A DNA stretch of 64,000 nt from Hedera helix (GCA_947179155.2 OX359273.1:15498001-15562000), one strand, 5' to 3'. Positions 34,852-47,255 are shown, counted from the stretch's first letter. Translations and numbers: made by a program. Notes: generated by a model from the letters alone, not told the origin.

Positions 34852-36318
34852 ATTAAAGATGAACGTTAAGAAGATCATGAACGTAAAGATGAAGCATAGA
34901 TTAGGTTTTCATGTTGATTACTTGTATTTGTATAAGTCATAACGACTGTTGTAATACGAACAAACAAACATGTAACCGAATATTGAATGAATGATATAAA
35001 TTATTATCATCAGAATGTTGTTATGTCTTTATTTTGATATAACCTAGAATTGTTAATGTGAGGATCCGAATTTCAGGATTCCTTTAATAATATTGAATAA
35101 GAATTAATTGATAAAAAAATATCAAGGTTGTTTAAGTTAATTATTATTTTAAGTAATTTAAAATGTTTGAAGGGATTTAATTAGTAAATTAAATTTGTAC
35201 AAAGATGGTGATGAATTATGTGAATTTAAAAGAATTGAAAAGTAAATAAATTGTGTAAATACAATTTATGAAGAATAAAAGAAATTTCAGGTAAATGTAC
35301 AATAAATTGTACAATTTAATTATTGTGGAAGTACAGAAATTATGATTTTAAAAGAGGTTATGTGATAATGTAAATGCATGAATTAAATATGTATATATTT
35401 ATATATATACATTTGTATATATATGTGTATTATGTTTAATTGATAATTATAAATGTTATTAATTATGGAAAATAAAGGGATTAATAATTAAATTAATCCA
35501 ATTTTAAATGGAAAATTAATGAGGGAGTTGTAATAATATAATTATGGATTTTAGATTTTATTAAGAATGGTGGAGAAAGTTTAGAATTTATAAAGAAGAG
35601 ATGTAATTATATAGATTATATAATAATAATTATATAATTTATATAAGGAAATTAAAGTGAAATATGAGAAAAATAATAATTATATAAATTATATAAGAAT
35701 AATTATGTAATTTATATAAGGTAATTATATGGAATAAAGTTAGAGGAAATTAAGAAATTATTTCAAAGGAGAATGTAATTATATAATATTAAATTATATA
35801 ATTTATATATATAAAGAAGTTAATGTGAATATTAAAGAAATTGAATAATAAATAAGAAAAAGGAATGTTTTAAGTTAATAAAAATTATGGTTATGTATAA
35901 TGGAATTATTATGACTTTTATGAAAGATAATATTTCAGAAACGGGAACATGTTAATGTAACATGATGTCTAAGTAATGAAGTGAAAAATTATGAAAAATA
36001 ATTTTTATATGTTATATGAATTATTTTATGAATTTTTAGAGGTATAAATTACCTCATATAATTACATGCATGTCATTATGCGTGTACAAAAATTGTCAAG
36101 TAAAATACTGAAAAAGGTATTAATATTACTCATAAATCATAATATGAATTTTAGCGAATTAAAATAAATATTTTATATTTATTATATAAAGTATTTATTA
36201 CACGATGTAATTACGTAATGTGTTTAAAACATTTTTTATGCTTAATTTTTGCTAAGTCCGGAAGTTTCAAGAAATTTCTAAGGCGGTGAAATTTTTAAGC
36301 CAGCGTGGCTAGTGTTAG

Positions 36319-36326
36319 TATAAAAA
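36319..36326 (+). promoter_or_regulatory. TATA box of 5' LTR, element B
   Basis: TATAAAAA in GTTAGTATAAAAAG. The counterpart in the 3' LTR is at 42684-42691. Confidence 0.72.
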
Positions 36327-36360
36327 GAAAAAGAAACAAAGAAGAAGAGAAAGGAATAAA

Positions 36361-36363
<3 letters not shown>

Positions 36364-36417
<54 letters not shown>
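36364..36417. repeat. (TA)n microsatellite at the expected start site of B
   Basis: About 54 bp of TA, beginning about 38 bp after the TATA box. The 3' LTR has only about 16 bp (42729-42744). Confidence 0.95.
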
Positions 36418-36418
<1 letters not shown>

Positions 36419-36482
36419 TCTCTTCTCCTTCATCCGACAACACCACCGCCACCTTCCTCCACCGGAAAACACCAAACCCACC

Positions 36483-36554
36483 ATGGTCACCACCAAGAGA
36501 AGATTAGGTGACACCAAAGAGGAGGAAGAACAAGCCATAGAAGGTATAAATTAA
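36483..36554 (+). CDS. Short leader ORF with optimal start, LTR B
   Basis: 23 codons starting CCACCATGG, the optimal plant start context. The peptide begins MVTTKRRLGDTKEEEEQ and is highly charged. A splice-donor-like AAG|GTATAAA lies at 36543/36544, inside the ORF, so it may be the first exon of a longer reading frame. The ORF is identical in the 3' LTR (42810-42881), where LTR drift elsewhere is about 1%. I do not recognise it; it may be an upstream ORF, a peptide or chance. Confidence 0.35.
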   Translation: MVTTKRRLGDTKEEEEQAIEGIN

Positions 36555-36949
36555 TTTATTTTGAATTATTTTGGAATTTATGATGATAAATTATTATTGT
36601 GGAAAAATAGCAAATAATTAGAATAATTGTTCCAAATAATTTTTGGATATTTAGGTATGAATTATGTGATTTTTAGAATTGTTTTGTTGTGAAATTTTGG
36701 AGGAAAAATTGTATTTTTATTGCAAAGTTGGCTACTGTTCGCGGAAGGAAAGGGAGAAGAAAAGAAAAGGCTGCCGCGCCGGCTTAAAACGGCGTCGTTT
36801 TGGGCGCGTCTGGGGGTGGTCCGCGCCATGCGCGGCGACCAAAATCAGCATGCCGAATGACGTCGTTTGGACAGGCCGAAGTTTCCGGAACAGGCCTTCG
36901 GACGACATCGTTTTGGAGCGACCAGGGACGTTCCGCGCGATGCGCAGGC

Positions 36950-37155
36950 ATTGGGATGAAATTACGAAAATGCCCTTAGTCTTTTAAGTTTATACCCAGC
37001 GTGTCCTAGACGCCGGATAGTTACGGAAATGCCCCTGGCCTTTACGAAAAATACCGAATGAGTCCTAGAAGCGCAAAAATTACGGAAATGCCCCTGGACT
37101 TTTCCAGAAAATTCCAGTTATGTCCCTAGGGCGCGAAAATTACCAAAATGCCCCC
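36950..37155 (+). repeat. About 60-bp tandem repeats in LTR B
   Basis: Four units share GCGnAAATTACGGAAATGCCC near 36957, 37016, 37075 and 37131. GC-rich in an AT-rich LTR. Same set in the 3' LTR (43245-43445). Confidence 0.8.
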
Positions 37156-37616
37156 AGAATCAGTTTTTAATTAAATAAATGTTTAAAAATTGTTTAAAAA
37201 TCATAGAAAATTATAGAAAAATACTAAAAATATAGAAATTATGTTTGGGCATTAAATTTAATATTTTTGTAAAAATATTAAATATTGGGGATTAATATTT
37301 AAATATTTAAATATTAATCTAATAAGGTTACCATTTAGAAAATGGTTAAATAAAATTTTTGGGACACCCAGTTATGTTAAAATTTATCCGATGAGCCGGG
37401 TTGTCCGTATTAGAGGTGTTGAATATTAAGTTAAGCGAATATTTTAAGGAACGAGGTTAATATAATTGGCCATATAAATTAATAATTGGCCTAGAGATGA
37501 TATTAATTAATTAAATTAATATCATAAGGAGTTAAATAATTATTATTTGATTATTTTATGATCATAGGTGGTTCGAGATAGAGTGTTGGACTATCAATTA
37601 ATTAATTGGACGTCAG

Positions 37617-37892
37617 GCAAGTTCTTCGGTCCCTTTTATGTCAAATGTTGAACTATTAGGACATGCAATTCTTGTTTTAAATGCATACAAATTATGTACT
37701 ATGTGATACGTGCTTAATATGACCACAATGTGTTCTTTGTGCAACGATATGAGATATATTGCTATATTTGAAGCACAAGCACATGATATAGGACACACAC
37801 CAAGCATGTTAAGGTATGTGCTACGTGAAATATAAACTGTTGAACTTGCTGAGCCGTTGTGCTCATTACTTGTTTAAAATAAACTTTTGCAG
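37617..37892 (+). other. Candidate GC-AG leader intron, 5' LTR of B
   Basis: Donor CAG|GCAAGTTC at 37616/37617; hairpin TGAGC-CGTTGT-GCTCA (37850-37865); acceptor AAACTTTTGCAG at 37892. Length 276 nt; branch A to acceptor 27 nt. Confidence 0.55.
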
Positions 37893-38485
37893 GGTAAAGA
37901 AATAAGTTTCAGGAATATCGGATTAAGTTTGAGATGAAGAACCTAGAAGGTAGAAAACGTGATTGTTATATTGTGAATATTATAATTCAATGTGAGGAAT
38001 TTGTTAAATTACTGTGATGAATTGTATGTATATATAAGTTGAACATGGATATGATAGAAGTTCAATTATGAACTGTGATTGATCAGGATAATTGTACGAT
38101 AGAAATTATTATATGTTGGATAACAAATGACGCAACAAGGAATATTTGTATAAAAGTAAATAATAGTAAATCTTAAATGATGAGCTTTATAACATGTGAA
38201 AAAGAAAGAAAAAGTAAAGGTTGCGATCCAGGGACTAGGATCGAAACGTAAAGATTTTTAATATCCAAATGTTTTAATACAATGATTAAGTTGAAAAAAA
38301 TAAAAAATAAAATAAAATTATATGAGAATTTTGATAATTGATGATTTTAAATATCAGATAATAGATCAATTAAGGTGGTTAAAGATATATATTAACGAAC
38401 CGAAATTTGGACGGAAGAAAGATAATGTTTATTAAATACAAGATTTAAGGGAATAAAGTGGTTCGAATTTCGGGGTCGTTACCGT

Positions 38486-38497
38486 TGGTATCAGAGC
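38486..38497 (+). other. Primer binding site of element B
   Basis: TGGTATCAGAGC, an exact initiator-methionine tRNA complement, two bases after the 5' LTR. Confidence 0.92.
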
Positions 38498-40851
38498 TAG
38501 AGGTTATAAACCTTAGGAAAATGATACCTTAGGCTATAACCTAAAGTAAAAAAGAGTACGGTTAGTTGAGTGTTCTGAAAACTCAAGCGTATAGTAAGCT
38601 CGTGACTCATGATTGTATGGTGGAGCCCCTTTAGCGAATGGGCGACTATGGCCTGACTAGGACAAGCTCCTCAACCATATGATTATGGTAAGTTCCTGAG
38701 CCCAAATACGTAATAAGTTTGATGAACATGGGGGAATTAAAATAGAAAGATATAAGTTATGAGATACAGTACTCTAATATGGGTTAAATTGAAGAAAATA
38801 TGAAAGATATAAGATTATAAGAAAGAGATAAAGATGTTAAGAAAGAGTTGAATGGAAGTAATGAATTGAGAAAATTTATAAGTTTAATTAAGAACATAAT
38901 TGAAAGAATATCTGAAATGATTCAAAGATGAATCTCAAAGATAATCAGGGGACACCTGATTTAAGTAATAAAGATGACAAGGTAATCCAAAACGTCTAGG
39001 AAGAGATCATAATAACATGATCAGGAACGGTAAGGGGATCGTACTACGATACGATCGTGAAATAAGGGAAATGAATAAGGAATAGATTATAAAGCAAGAT
39101 CATGATGGGATCAAGTGAGAATGTGAGATAATAGAAAGACTGTTAATGGTCAACAAGGTATAGCTTGATGCTATAAAGAAAAATGGTACTATGAAATAGT
39201 ACAAGAAGAATTCAGAGAATGATAAGACATGAATGACAGAAATGTTATGATAAGGGAGCAGAAAGTCTGGGTACGAAATTTCAATTGAAGACTCACGTAG
39301 TGACTGAATTGCACAATCCTTTGTATGGGCGGAGGATTTGTGTTTACCCAGTTATTATGTGATAATCATTGAAATGTTAGAGTCGCGCTAGCAGTTTTAA
39401 TAGATAGATAATATTAAGTTTAGGCACGAGTTCTTAAAACTCATGCATATGGTAAGTCCATGACTCATAATCGTATGGTATGTTTTGAGCCCCTCAGCAT
39501 ATGGATAGTCTTTGATATGTTCTCAGACTACGTATGGCTAGGACAAGCTTTAAAACTCATATTCTTGTGGTAAGTTCCTGGACTCATAATGTGTGGCAAG
39601 TTTGATGAACTATACGGGGGCTATAGAAAGTTGGAGTAGTTAAAAATTTTAATATGATAAATAACAATAGTCCTAGCAATGAATAATATAATTAAGTGAA
39701 AGAAACGAAGGTGGAAGATGTGTTAAAATTTTTAGGGAATCTAGGATATTCCCACTCTTCTAGTTTTGCTAGATTTCGAAATTTTTGACCTAAAGTTAAT
39801 TTAGCACGAATGTGTTTTAAAAATATAAATGAAATTTTTGAGCGATTTAAATAGTGTCTATGCTACTTGTCTCGGCTAGACAAAAATATTTTTACATCAA
39901 AATATATTTCAAAAGAATCACCCACGCACCTTTTAGCCCGATGCATATGTGATGAATGACGGAATGCTCAACGTGTTTTTGAGACGGTGCGGTACTATTT
40001 CGTTATAAGATGATTCAACACCATAAAGTATGGTTTATGGTGTAGGAATTATTAACGACGGAATTCTCAACGTACTGTCAAAATGATGCGGTAACATGAA
40101 GTCATAAATGATTTTGATTTGTGAAGGTATGTCAAAACTATAAGTCTTTGCCATTTGACTCGGCTAGACGTTTTGAAAAGTTTTGACATGATGAATGTTT
40201 TAAAAATTTCTGCGAGTTATAAATTGTTAAAAGTAAGTCTATGCTAATTGATCTAGCTAGACAAGCGTTGAAGGAATATAAGTCTAAGCTATTTGATTCA
40301 GCTAGACAAATTTTGAAATATATTTATTGAATTCATATTCTTTGAAAGTTATAACTAAACAAATTATTTTCGAATAAATTTTAAAGCTGAGATGAACAAA
40401 GAGATTAAGAATATTGCAGGTGGATCGAAAGGTCACCTGGCATAAGAAAACACTGGCATTACAGATTGTTCTACTGGCGTGCCAAATTACGGATTAAATA
40501 TATACCACTTTAATGGCAGACTGATCCACTGTCAGGGTTTGCAGTATGAAGTACTCGGGGAGCGAAGTACTGTAAATCGGGATAAATGTTCATTCAGCAT
40601 ATCGTGAAAGTGTCCAAAATAAAAATTTTGAATTCCTCTACTCTTATGAAGATTGGATGGTAGGATGGGGTAGTATTCTTTAATTGTGAGCGATAATGAA
40701 AGCAATGATGGTGAGGTAAAGAAAGTATGGAATGTGATGGATTAGAAAATTGCAGTGTGCAATAACTACGAGAAATGAATGAAATAAAGATATGTGAAAT
40801 AAATGTAAATAAATTGTGTAAGTTACCAATGAATGAAGTATGAGTACATAG

Positions 40852-40890
40852 AAATTTCGAGGACGAAATTTTATGAAGGAGGGGTGAATG
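40852..40890 (+). other. Inner decoy 3' terminus in element B
   Basis: TTTCGAGGACGAAATTTTAT, purine tract GAAGGAGGGG, then TGTGACACCC, which looks like a polypurine tract plus LTR start. It is 533 bp before the real LTR start at 41422. Confidence 0.7.
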
Positions 40891-41387
40891 TGACACCCAA
40901 GATTTTTGGAATAATTTTAAATAAGGATTATGATGAATTAAGTAAATGTTAGTATTTAAAACCTAGTGTTGAATAATAGAAGGTATTAAGAAATGAATTA
41001 TGAAATGTGAAGAAGATTTATATGAATTAAGAAGAGGACGATGAAGGTGCAAAGTATGAAATAAGTAGATTAAGTAAGGTTACGTATGATTAAAGAAATG
41101 ACATTTTTCTGAGAATGAAAAACAATCTTGATAAGTATATCAAGAAATGAATTAAGGTATTATTAATAAAATTTTAGAGAATTGTGAAATGCAATATTAC
41201 AAAGGAATTATGAATTGAAATAAGAATGGAATATTCTGACAGTTATGACAATTATGGTACTATTCCTGTAAGTTACGGATATTAAAGAAGTAAAATATGA
41301 TTATTATGGAATTAATTGTTATTCATCAAGATAAAGGTATTACAAGATGCTATAAATAAAATACGTATAAATATTACGGTAATTATG

Positions 41388-41421
41388 ATTCCGAGGACGG
41401 AATCCTGTTAAGGGGGAAGAA
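41388..41421 (+). other. Polypurine tract of element B
   Basis: TTCCGAGGACGGAATCC followed by AAGGGGGAAGAA directly before the 3' LTR. Confidence 0.85.
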
Positions 41422-43095
41422 TGTGAGGATCCGAATTTCAGGATTCCTTTAATAATATTGAATAAGAATTAATTGATAAAAAAATATCAAGGTTGTTTAA
41501 GTTAATTATTATTTTAAGTAATTTAAAGTGTTTGAAGGGATTTAATTAGTAAATTAAATTTGTACAGAGATGGTGATGAATTATGTGAATTTAAAATAAT
41601 TGAAAAGTAAATAAATTGTGTAAATACAATTTATGAAGAATAAAAAAAATTTCAGGTAAATATACAATAAATTGTACAATTTAATTATTGTGGAAGTACA
41701 GAAATTATGATTTTAAAGGAGGTTATGTGATAATGTAAATGCATGAATTAAATATGTATATATTTATATATATACATTTGTATATATATGTGTATTATGT
41801 TTAATTGATAATTATAAATGTTATTAATTATGGAAAATAAAGGGATTAATAATTAAATTAATCCAATTTTAAATGGAAAATTAATGAGGGAGTTGTAATA
41901 ATATAATTATGGATTTTAGATTTTATTAAGAATGGTGGAGAAAGTTTAGAATTTATAAAGAAGAGATGTAATTATATAGATTATATAATAATAATTATAT
42001 AATTTATATAAGGAAATTAAAGTGAAATATGAGAAAAATAATAATTATATAAATTATATAAGAATAATTATGTAATTTATATAAGGTAATTATATGGAAT
42101 AAAGTTAGAGGAAATTAAGAAATTATTTCAAAGGAGAATGTAATTATATAATATTAAATTATATAATTTATATATATAAAGAAGTTAATGTGAATATTAA
42201 AGAAATTGAATAATAAATAAGAAAAAAGAATGTTTTAAGTTAATAAAAATTATGGTTATGTATAATGGAATTATTATGACTTTTTTGAAAGATAATATTT
42301 CAGAAACGGGAACATGTTAATGTAACATGATGTCTAAGTAATGAAGTGAAAAATTATGAAAAATAATTTTTATATGTTATATGAATTATTTTATGAATTT
42401 TTGGAGGTATAAATTACCTCATATAATTACATGCATGTCATTATGTATGTACAAAAATTGTCAAGTAAAATACTGAAAAAGGTATTAATATTACTCATAA
42501 ATCATAATATGAATTTTAGCGAATTAAAATAAATATTTTATATTTATTATATAAAGTATTTATTACACGATGTAATTACGTAATGTGTTTAAAACATTTT
42601 TTATGCTTAATTTTTGCTAAGTCCGGAAGTTTCAAGAAATTTCTAAGGCGGTGAAATTTTTAAGCCAGCGTGGGTAGTGTTAGTATAAAAAGAAAAAGAA
42701 ACCAAGAAGAAGAGAAAGGAATAAGAACTATATATATATATATACTCTCTTCTCCTTCATCCGACAACACCACCGCCACCTTCCTCCACCGGAAAACACC
42801 AAACCCACCATGGTCACCACCAAGAGAAGATTAGGTGACACCAAAGAGGAGGAAGAACAAGCCATAGAAGGTATAAATTAATTTATTTTGAATTATTTTG
42901 GAATTTATGATGATAAATTATTATTGTGGAAAAATAGCAAATAATTAGAATAATTATTCCAAATAATTTTTGGATATTTAGGTATGAATTATGTGATTTT
43001 TAGAATTGTTTTGTTGTGAAATTTTGGAGGAAAAATGGTATTTTTATTGCAAAGTTGGCTACTGTTCGCGGAAGGAAAGGGAGAAGAAAAGAAAA

Positions 43096-43120
43096 GGCTG
43101 CCGCGCATGGCGCGGCAGCC
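43096..43120. repeat. GC-rich hairpin in 3' LTR of B
   Basis: Perfect 11-bp arms GGCTGCCGCGC and GCGCGGCAGCC around an ATG loop. The 5' LTR has only the first arm. Confidence 0.9.
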
Positions 43121-43906
43121 ATTTTTTTTTCCGGACGCGGCTTAAAACGGCATTGTTTGGGCAGGCCGAAGTTTCCGGAACAGCCCTTCGGACGACATCG
43201 TTTTGGAGCGACCAGGGACGTTCCGCGCGATGCGCAGGCGTTGGGATGAAATTACGAAAATGCCCTTAGTCTTTTAAGTTTATACCCAGCGTGTCCTAGA
43301 CGCCGGATAGTTACGGAAATGCCCCTGGCCTTTCCGAAAAATACCGAATGAGTCATAGAAGCGCGAAAATTACGGAAATGCCCCTGGACTTTTCCAAAAA
43401 ATTCCAGTTATGTCCCTAGGGCGCGAAAATTACCAAAATGCCCCCAGAATCAGTTTTTAATTAAATAAATGTTTAAAATTTGTTTAAAAATCATAGAAAA
43501 TTATAGAAAAATACTAAAAATATAGAAATTATGTTTGGGCATTAAATTTAATATTTTTGTAAAAATATTAAATATTGGGGATTAATATTTAAATATTTAA
43601 ATATTAATCTAATAAGGTTACCATTTAGAAAATGGTTAAATAAAATTTTTGGGACACCCAGTTATGTTAAAATTTATCCGATGAGCCGGGTTGTCCGTAT
43701 TAGAGGTGTTGAATATTAAGTTAAGCGAATATTTTAAGGAACGAGGTTAATATAATTGGCCATATAAATTAATAATTGGCCTAGAGATGATATTAATTAA
43801 TTAAATTAATATCATAAGGAGTTAAATAATTATTATTTGATTATTTTATGATCATAGGTGGTTCGAGATAGAGTGTTGGACTATCAATTAATTAATTGGA
43901 CGCCAG

Positions 43907-44182
43907 GTAAGTTCTTCGGTCCCTTTTATGTCAAATGTTGAACTATTAGGACATGCAATTCTTGTTTTAAATGCATACAAATTATGTACTATGTGATACG
44001 TGCTTAATATGACCACAATGTGTTCTTTGTGCAACGATATGAGATATATTGCTATATTTGAAGCACAAGCACATGATATAGGACACACACCAAACATGTT
44101 AAGGTATGTGCTACGTGAAATATAAACTGTTGAACTTGCTGAGCCGTTGTGCTCATTACTTGTTTAAAATAAACTTTTGCAG
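43907..44182 (+). other. Candidate GT-AG leader intron, 3' LTR of B
   Basis: Same interval as 37617-37892 but with GT at the donor; hairpin and acceptor unchanged; 276 nt. Confidence 0.5.
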
Positions 44183-46021
44183 GGTAAAGAAATAAGTTTC
44201 AGGAATATCGGATTAAGTTTGAGATGAAGTACCTAGAAGGTAGAAAACGTGATTGTTATATTGTGAATATTATAATTCAATGTGAGGAATTTGTTAAATT
44301 ACTGTGATGAATTGTATGTATATATAAGTTGAACATGGATATGATAGAAGTTCAATTATGAACTGTGATTGATCAGGATAATTGTACGATAGAAATTATT
44401 ATATGTTGGATTACAAATGACGCAACAAGGAATATTTGTATAAAAGTAAATAATAGTAAATCTTAAATGATGAGCTTTATAACATGTGAAAAAGAAAGAA
44501 AAAGTAAAGGTTGCGATCCAGGGACTAGGATCGAAACGTAAAGATTTTTAATATCCAAATGTTTTAATACAATGATTAAGTTGAAAAAAATAAAAAATAA
44601 AATAAAATTATATGAGAATTTTGATAATTGATGATTTTAAATATCAGATAATAGATCAATTAAGGTGGTTAAAGATATATATTAATGAATCGAAATTTGG
44701 ACGGAAGAAAGATAATGTTTATTAAATATAAGATTTAAGAGAATAAAGTGGTTCGAATTTCGGGGTCGTTACAGTTAAGACTTAACATAGTATTGATAAT
44801 GATCTACTTATATGGATGAGGATCGGTAAATAACTTGTGAGTGCTATACATTCGAGACAGGACTAAGCAATGTTGACTAGTCAAATCCATCGTTAAGGTT
44901 CCTCGGACCCAGGTATAACTCGTTATTACTATTCTGAATACCATATAAGTAGGATTATTGATATGAAGAGATATCACTATAAACAAATATGTTTCGAATG
45001 AGGGTTTTAACTAGTTGGGTAATGTTCTGTACGGAAAGAGAATTTTGCACCGGATAAAGATACAACCATTTGTCACAGATAAAGATGCAAACATTTATCA
45101 CGGGTGAATATACAAACATTCACCGCGAGATTCTCTGTTCCCAAGAGTCGTCCTAATGATTTAATTCCGTGGATGTTGGAACATGTAAAGTTATAGAATA
45201 TTTAAATCTTAAGGTTAAAATTAGACAGTTATATATGGTTTTATCCATTTATACGGATGAAATACAAGTTGATACTTGTATACTTATGAGACTGAGATCA
45301 AGTTAAGATCCAGGGGCAAAGTTAAGAGAAATTTTTAATGTATAGTCTAAAATAAGAGTAATTCAACCAATATGATTATGAGATCATTGGTTAAGTCGAT
45401 AGATGTACGAAGTTAACGCACAAGGTCTGCCGCATTGAAAGCGCGGGAATTTTGGGGGCGTTACAACATGAGAGGACTGATCCCCTCGAGTGTCCCGTTA
45501 TTTTTAACAAGGTGTCAGACCTTGTATGTCTGTTCTACCGTAGTAGCAGTTCATGGTCCTTTGAGACCGCTCAGCAGTAAAGAGTCAATTCATTCTTTTA
45601 TTGAACATTGATTCTTGTTATTTCACAATTGTTATCTATTGTTGAAACTCTCGAAGATAAATCTTTTTCATTCATGATATATCATTTCTTATTTATTTAA
45701 ACTTGCTGGGAAAAGTAGTTGCTCACCCTTGCTATATCATGAACTATTTTCAGTTAAGCTGAGTGATCTAAGGAGTACCACGACAAAGGAAAGATGAACG
45801 TGTAGATGTTATTAAGTTCGTACTATATGTGTAAACCTTTTGTAGTATAAGGTAATGATGATGTATTAAGGTTAGTGGAACCTGGGATTTAAGGTACGTT
45901 TTGTAATGAAATTATATATGTTTCCGCGAGTTATTGAAGTTCAGTTTATGAATGTTTGTCAAGTGATGAATAGTGAGCACTGAACCCGAGGTTCAAGGGA
46001 CCCGGATTTGGGGGCGTCACA

Positions 46022-47255
46022 GATAGGATTGCTCCTGTTGAGGCTAACCGATGTATAACGAAGTAATAAAACTCTAATTGACCTATTTCTCTACAAATTT
46101 TGAGGAAATATCGAAACGAATAGCGAGTTTCCTCAATTGAATACTTGTGTGTGTTGTACGCATTGTTCTCAATGCGAGAGTGATAGAATTGCTCATTTTG
46201 AGGCTAACCGATGTAGAACAAAGTAATACGACTCTAATTCACCTAGTTCTTTGCAAATTTTGAGCAAATATCAAAACGAATAGTAAGTTTTCTCAAATGA
46301 AGACTTGTGTGCGTTGTACGCATTGTTTTCAATGCGAGAGTGATAGGGTTGCTCATTTTGAGTCTAACCGATGTATAACGAAGTACTATGACTCTAATTC
46401 ACCTATCTCTTTGCAAAATTTGAGAAAATATCGAAACGAATAGCAAGTTCCCTCAAGTGAAGACTTGTGTGCGTTCTACACATTGTTTTCAATGCGAGAG
46501 TGATACCTTTTGAGGCTAACCGATGTATAACCAAGTAATATAACTCTTAATCACCTATTTGTTAGCATATTTTAAGGAAATAACGAAACGAAAAGCAAGT
46601 TTCCTTAAATGAAGACGTGTGTGCGTTGTATGCATTATTTTCAATGCGGGAGTGATAGGATTTCTCATTCTGAGGCTAACCGATGTATAACAAAGTAATA
46701 TTACTCTAATTCACCTAGTTCTTTTCAAATTTTGAGAAAATATCGAAACGAATAGCAAGTTTCCTCAAATGAAGACTTGTGTGCGTTGTACGCATTGTTT
46801 TCAATGCGAGAGTGATAGGATTGCCCCTTTTGAGGTTAACCGATGTATAACGAAGTAATATGACTCTTAATCACCTATTTATTTGCATATTTTGAGGAAA
46901 TAACGAAACGAAAAGCAAGTTTCCTCAAATGAAGACTTGTGTGCGTTGTACGTATTGTTTTCAATGCGAGAGTGATAGGATTGCTCCTTTTGAGGCTAAC
47001 CGATGTATAACAAAGTAATATGACTCTAATTCACCTAGTTCTTTTCAAATTTTGAGGACATATCGAAATGAATAACAAGTTTCCTCAAATGAAGACTTGT
47101 GTGCATTGTACGCATTGTTTTCAATGCGAGAGTGATAGGATTGCTCCTTTTGAGGCTAACCGATGTATAACGAAGTACTATGACTCTAATTCACCTATCT
47201 CTTTGCAAAAATTGAGGAAATATCGAAACGAATAGCAAGTTCCCTCAAGTGAAGG
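46022..47255 (+). repeat. 160-bp satellite, block S4 (about 7.7 monomers)
   Basis: Direct orientation. One monomer (46501) lacks 8 bp, reading GTGATACCTTTTGAGG; the same deletion marks three monomers of S6. The block ends with GAAGG (47251-47255), the left target of F2. Confidence 0.96.

Larger units (their letters stand above)
35057..38483 (+). repeat. 5' LTR of element B
   Basis: Very AT-rich U3 to about 36318, TATA box, TA repeat, short leader ORF, donor AAG|GTATAAA (36543/36544), GC-rich block (36745-37150), then the GC-AG module (37617-37892). Its last base is C where the 3' LTR has A. Confidence 0.93.
38498..41421 (+). other. Non-coding internal region of element B
   Basis: No gag or pol remains. 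A module of about 190 bp with ACTCATGATTGTATGG, GGACAAGCT and TGGTAAGTTCCTG occurs twice, diverged (about 38569-38740 and 39431-39625). A shorter unit, AAGTCTATGCTA plus GCTAGACAA, occurs four times (near 39855, 40140, 40234 and 40280). A CGGAATGCTCAACGT unit occurs twice (39951 and 40048). Repeated structure without coding suggests RNA signals, but that is inference. Confidence 0.7.
35057..44773 (+). mobile_element. Element B: complete non-coding LTR retrotransposon (LARD-like)
   Basis: 9,717 bp with target duplication GTTAA (35052-35056 and 44774-44778). LTRs of 3.43 and 3.35 kb start TGTGAGGATCC and end GGGGTCGTTACA (ACC in the 5' LTR). The 2.9-kb internal region has a perfect iMet primer binding site and a polypurine tract but no ORF of even 100 codons with recognisable gag or pol. 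Long LTRs around a non-coding core fit the LARD type, moved by proteins of a related element. LTRs differ by scattered substitutions (roughly 1% by eye), a TA-repeat length change and a swapped GC-rich segment. It sits inside solo LTR A3. Confidence 0.93.
41422..44773 (+). repeat. 3' LTR of element B
   Basis: 3,352 bp. It differs from the 5' LTR in the shorter TA repeat and in 43096-43170, where a GC palindrome plus a T-run replaces the 5' LTR text at 36776-36870. Its leader-intron donor (43906/43907) is CAG|GTAAGTT, a canonical GT site, against GC in the 5' LTR; acceptor at 44182. Confidence 0.93.
29343..45465 (+). mobile_element. Solo LTR A3, split by G and B
   Basis: Starts TGTAATATCCTGAAT and ends GGGGGCGTTACA, with target duplication ACATG (29338-29342 and 45466-45470). 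Net length is about 4.1 kb after removing G and B. It uses the outer of two LTR starts; the inner start TGTAATATCCC is at 29446, preceded by CGAGGACGAAATT and a poor purine stretch. Its U3 subtype matches A4, not A1 or A2. Confidence 0.92.
29167..46021 (+). mobile_element. LTR H, 5'-truncated, split by A3
   Basis: Two pieces, 29167-29342 and 45471-46021, become continuous when A3 and one copy of its target ACATG are removed. The 3' end reads GATTTGGGGGCGTCACA and meets satellite S4. Near 45709-45753 it has a loose hairpin (TGGG and CTCA arms), CTCACCCTTGC and an ATTTTCAG acceptor, the same module order as other LTRs. Its upstream part, with any donor, is lost. The family is not otherwise seen in the window. 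Confidence 0.75.

Noticed and set aside
36278..36538. ORFs with long IYIYIY runs in LTR B
   Set aside because: Produced by the TA microsatellite.
40594..40896. 100-codon minus-strand ORF in the core of B
   Set aside because: Low-complexity Ser/His/Phe-rich reading of A/T-rich sequence, overlapping the decoy polypurine tract; no domain.
43006..43269. 77-87-codon ORFs in the 3' LTR of B
   Set aside because: They lie in the GC-rich intron-like block and are not kept between the two LTRs.
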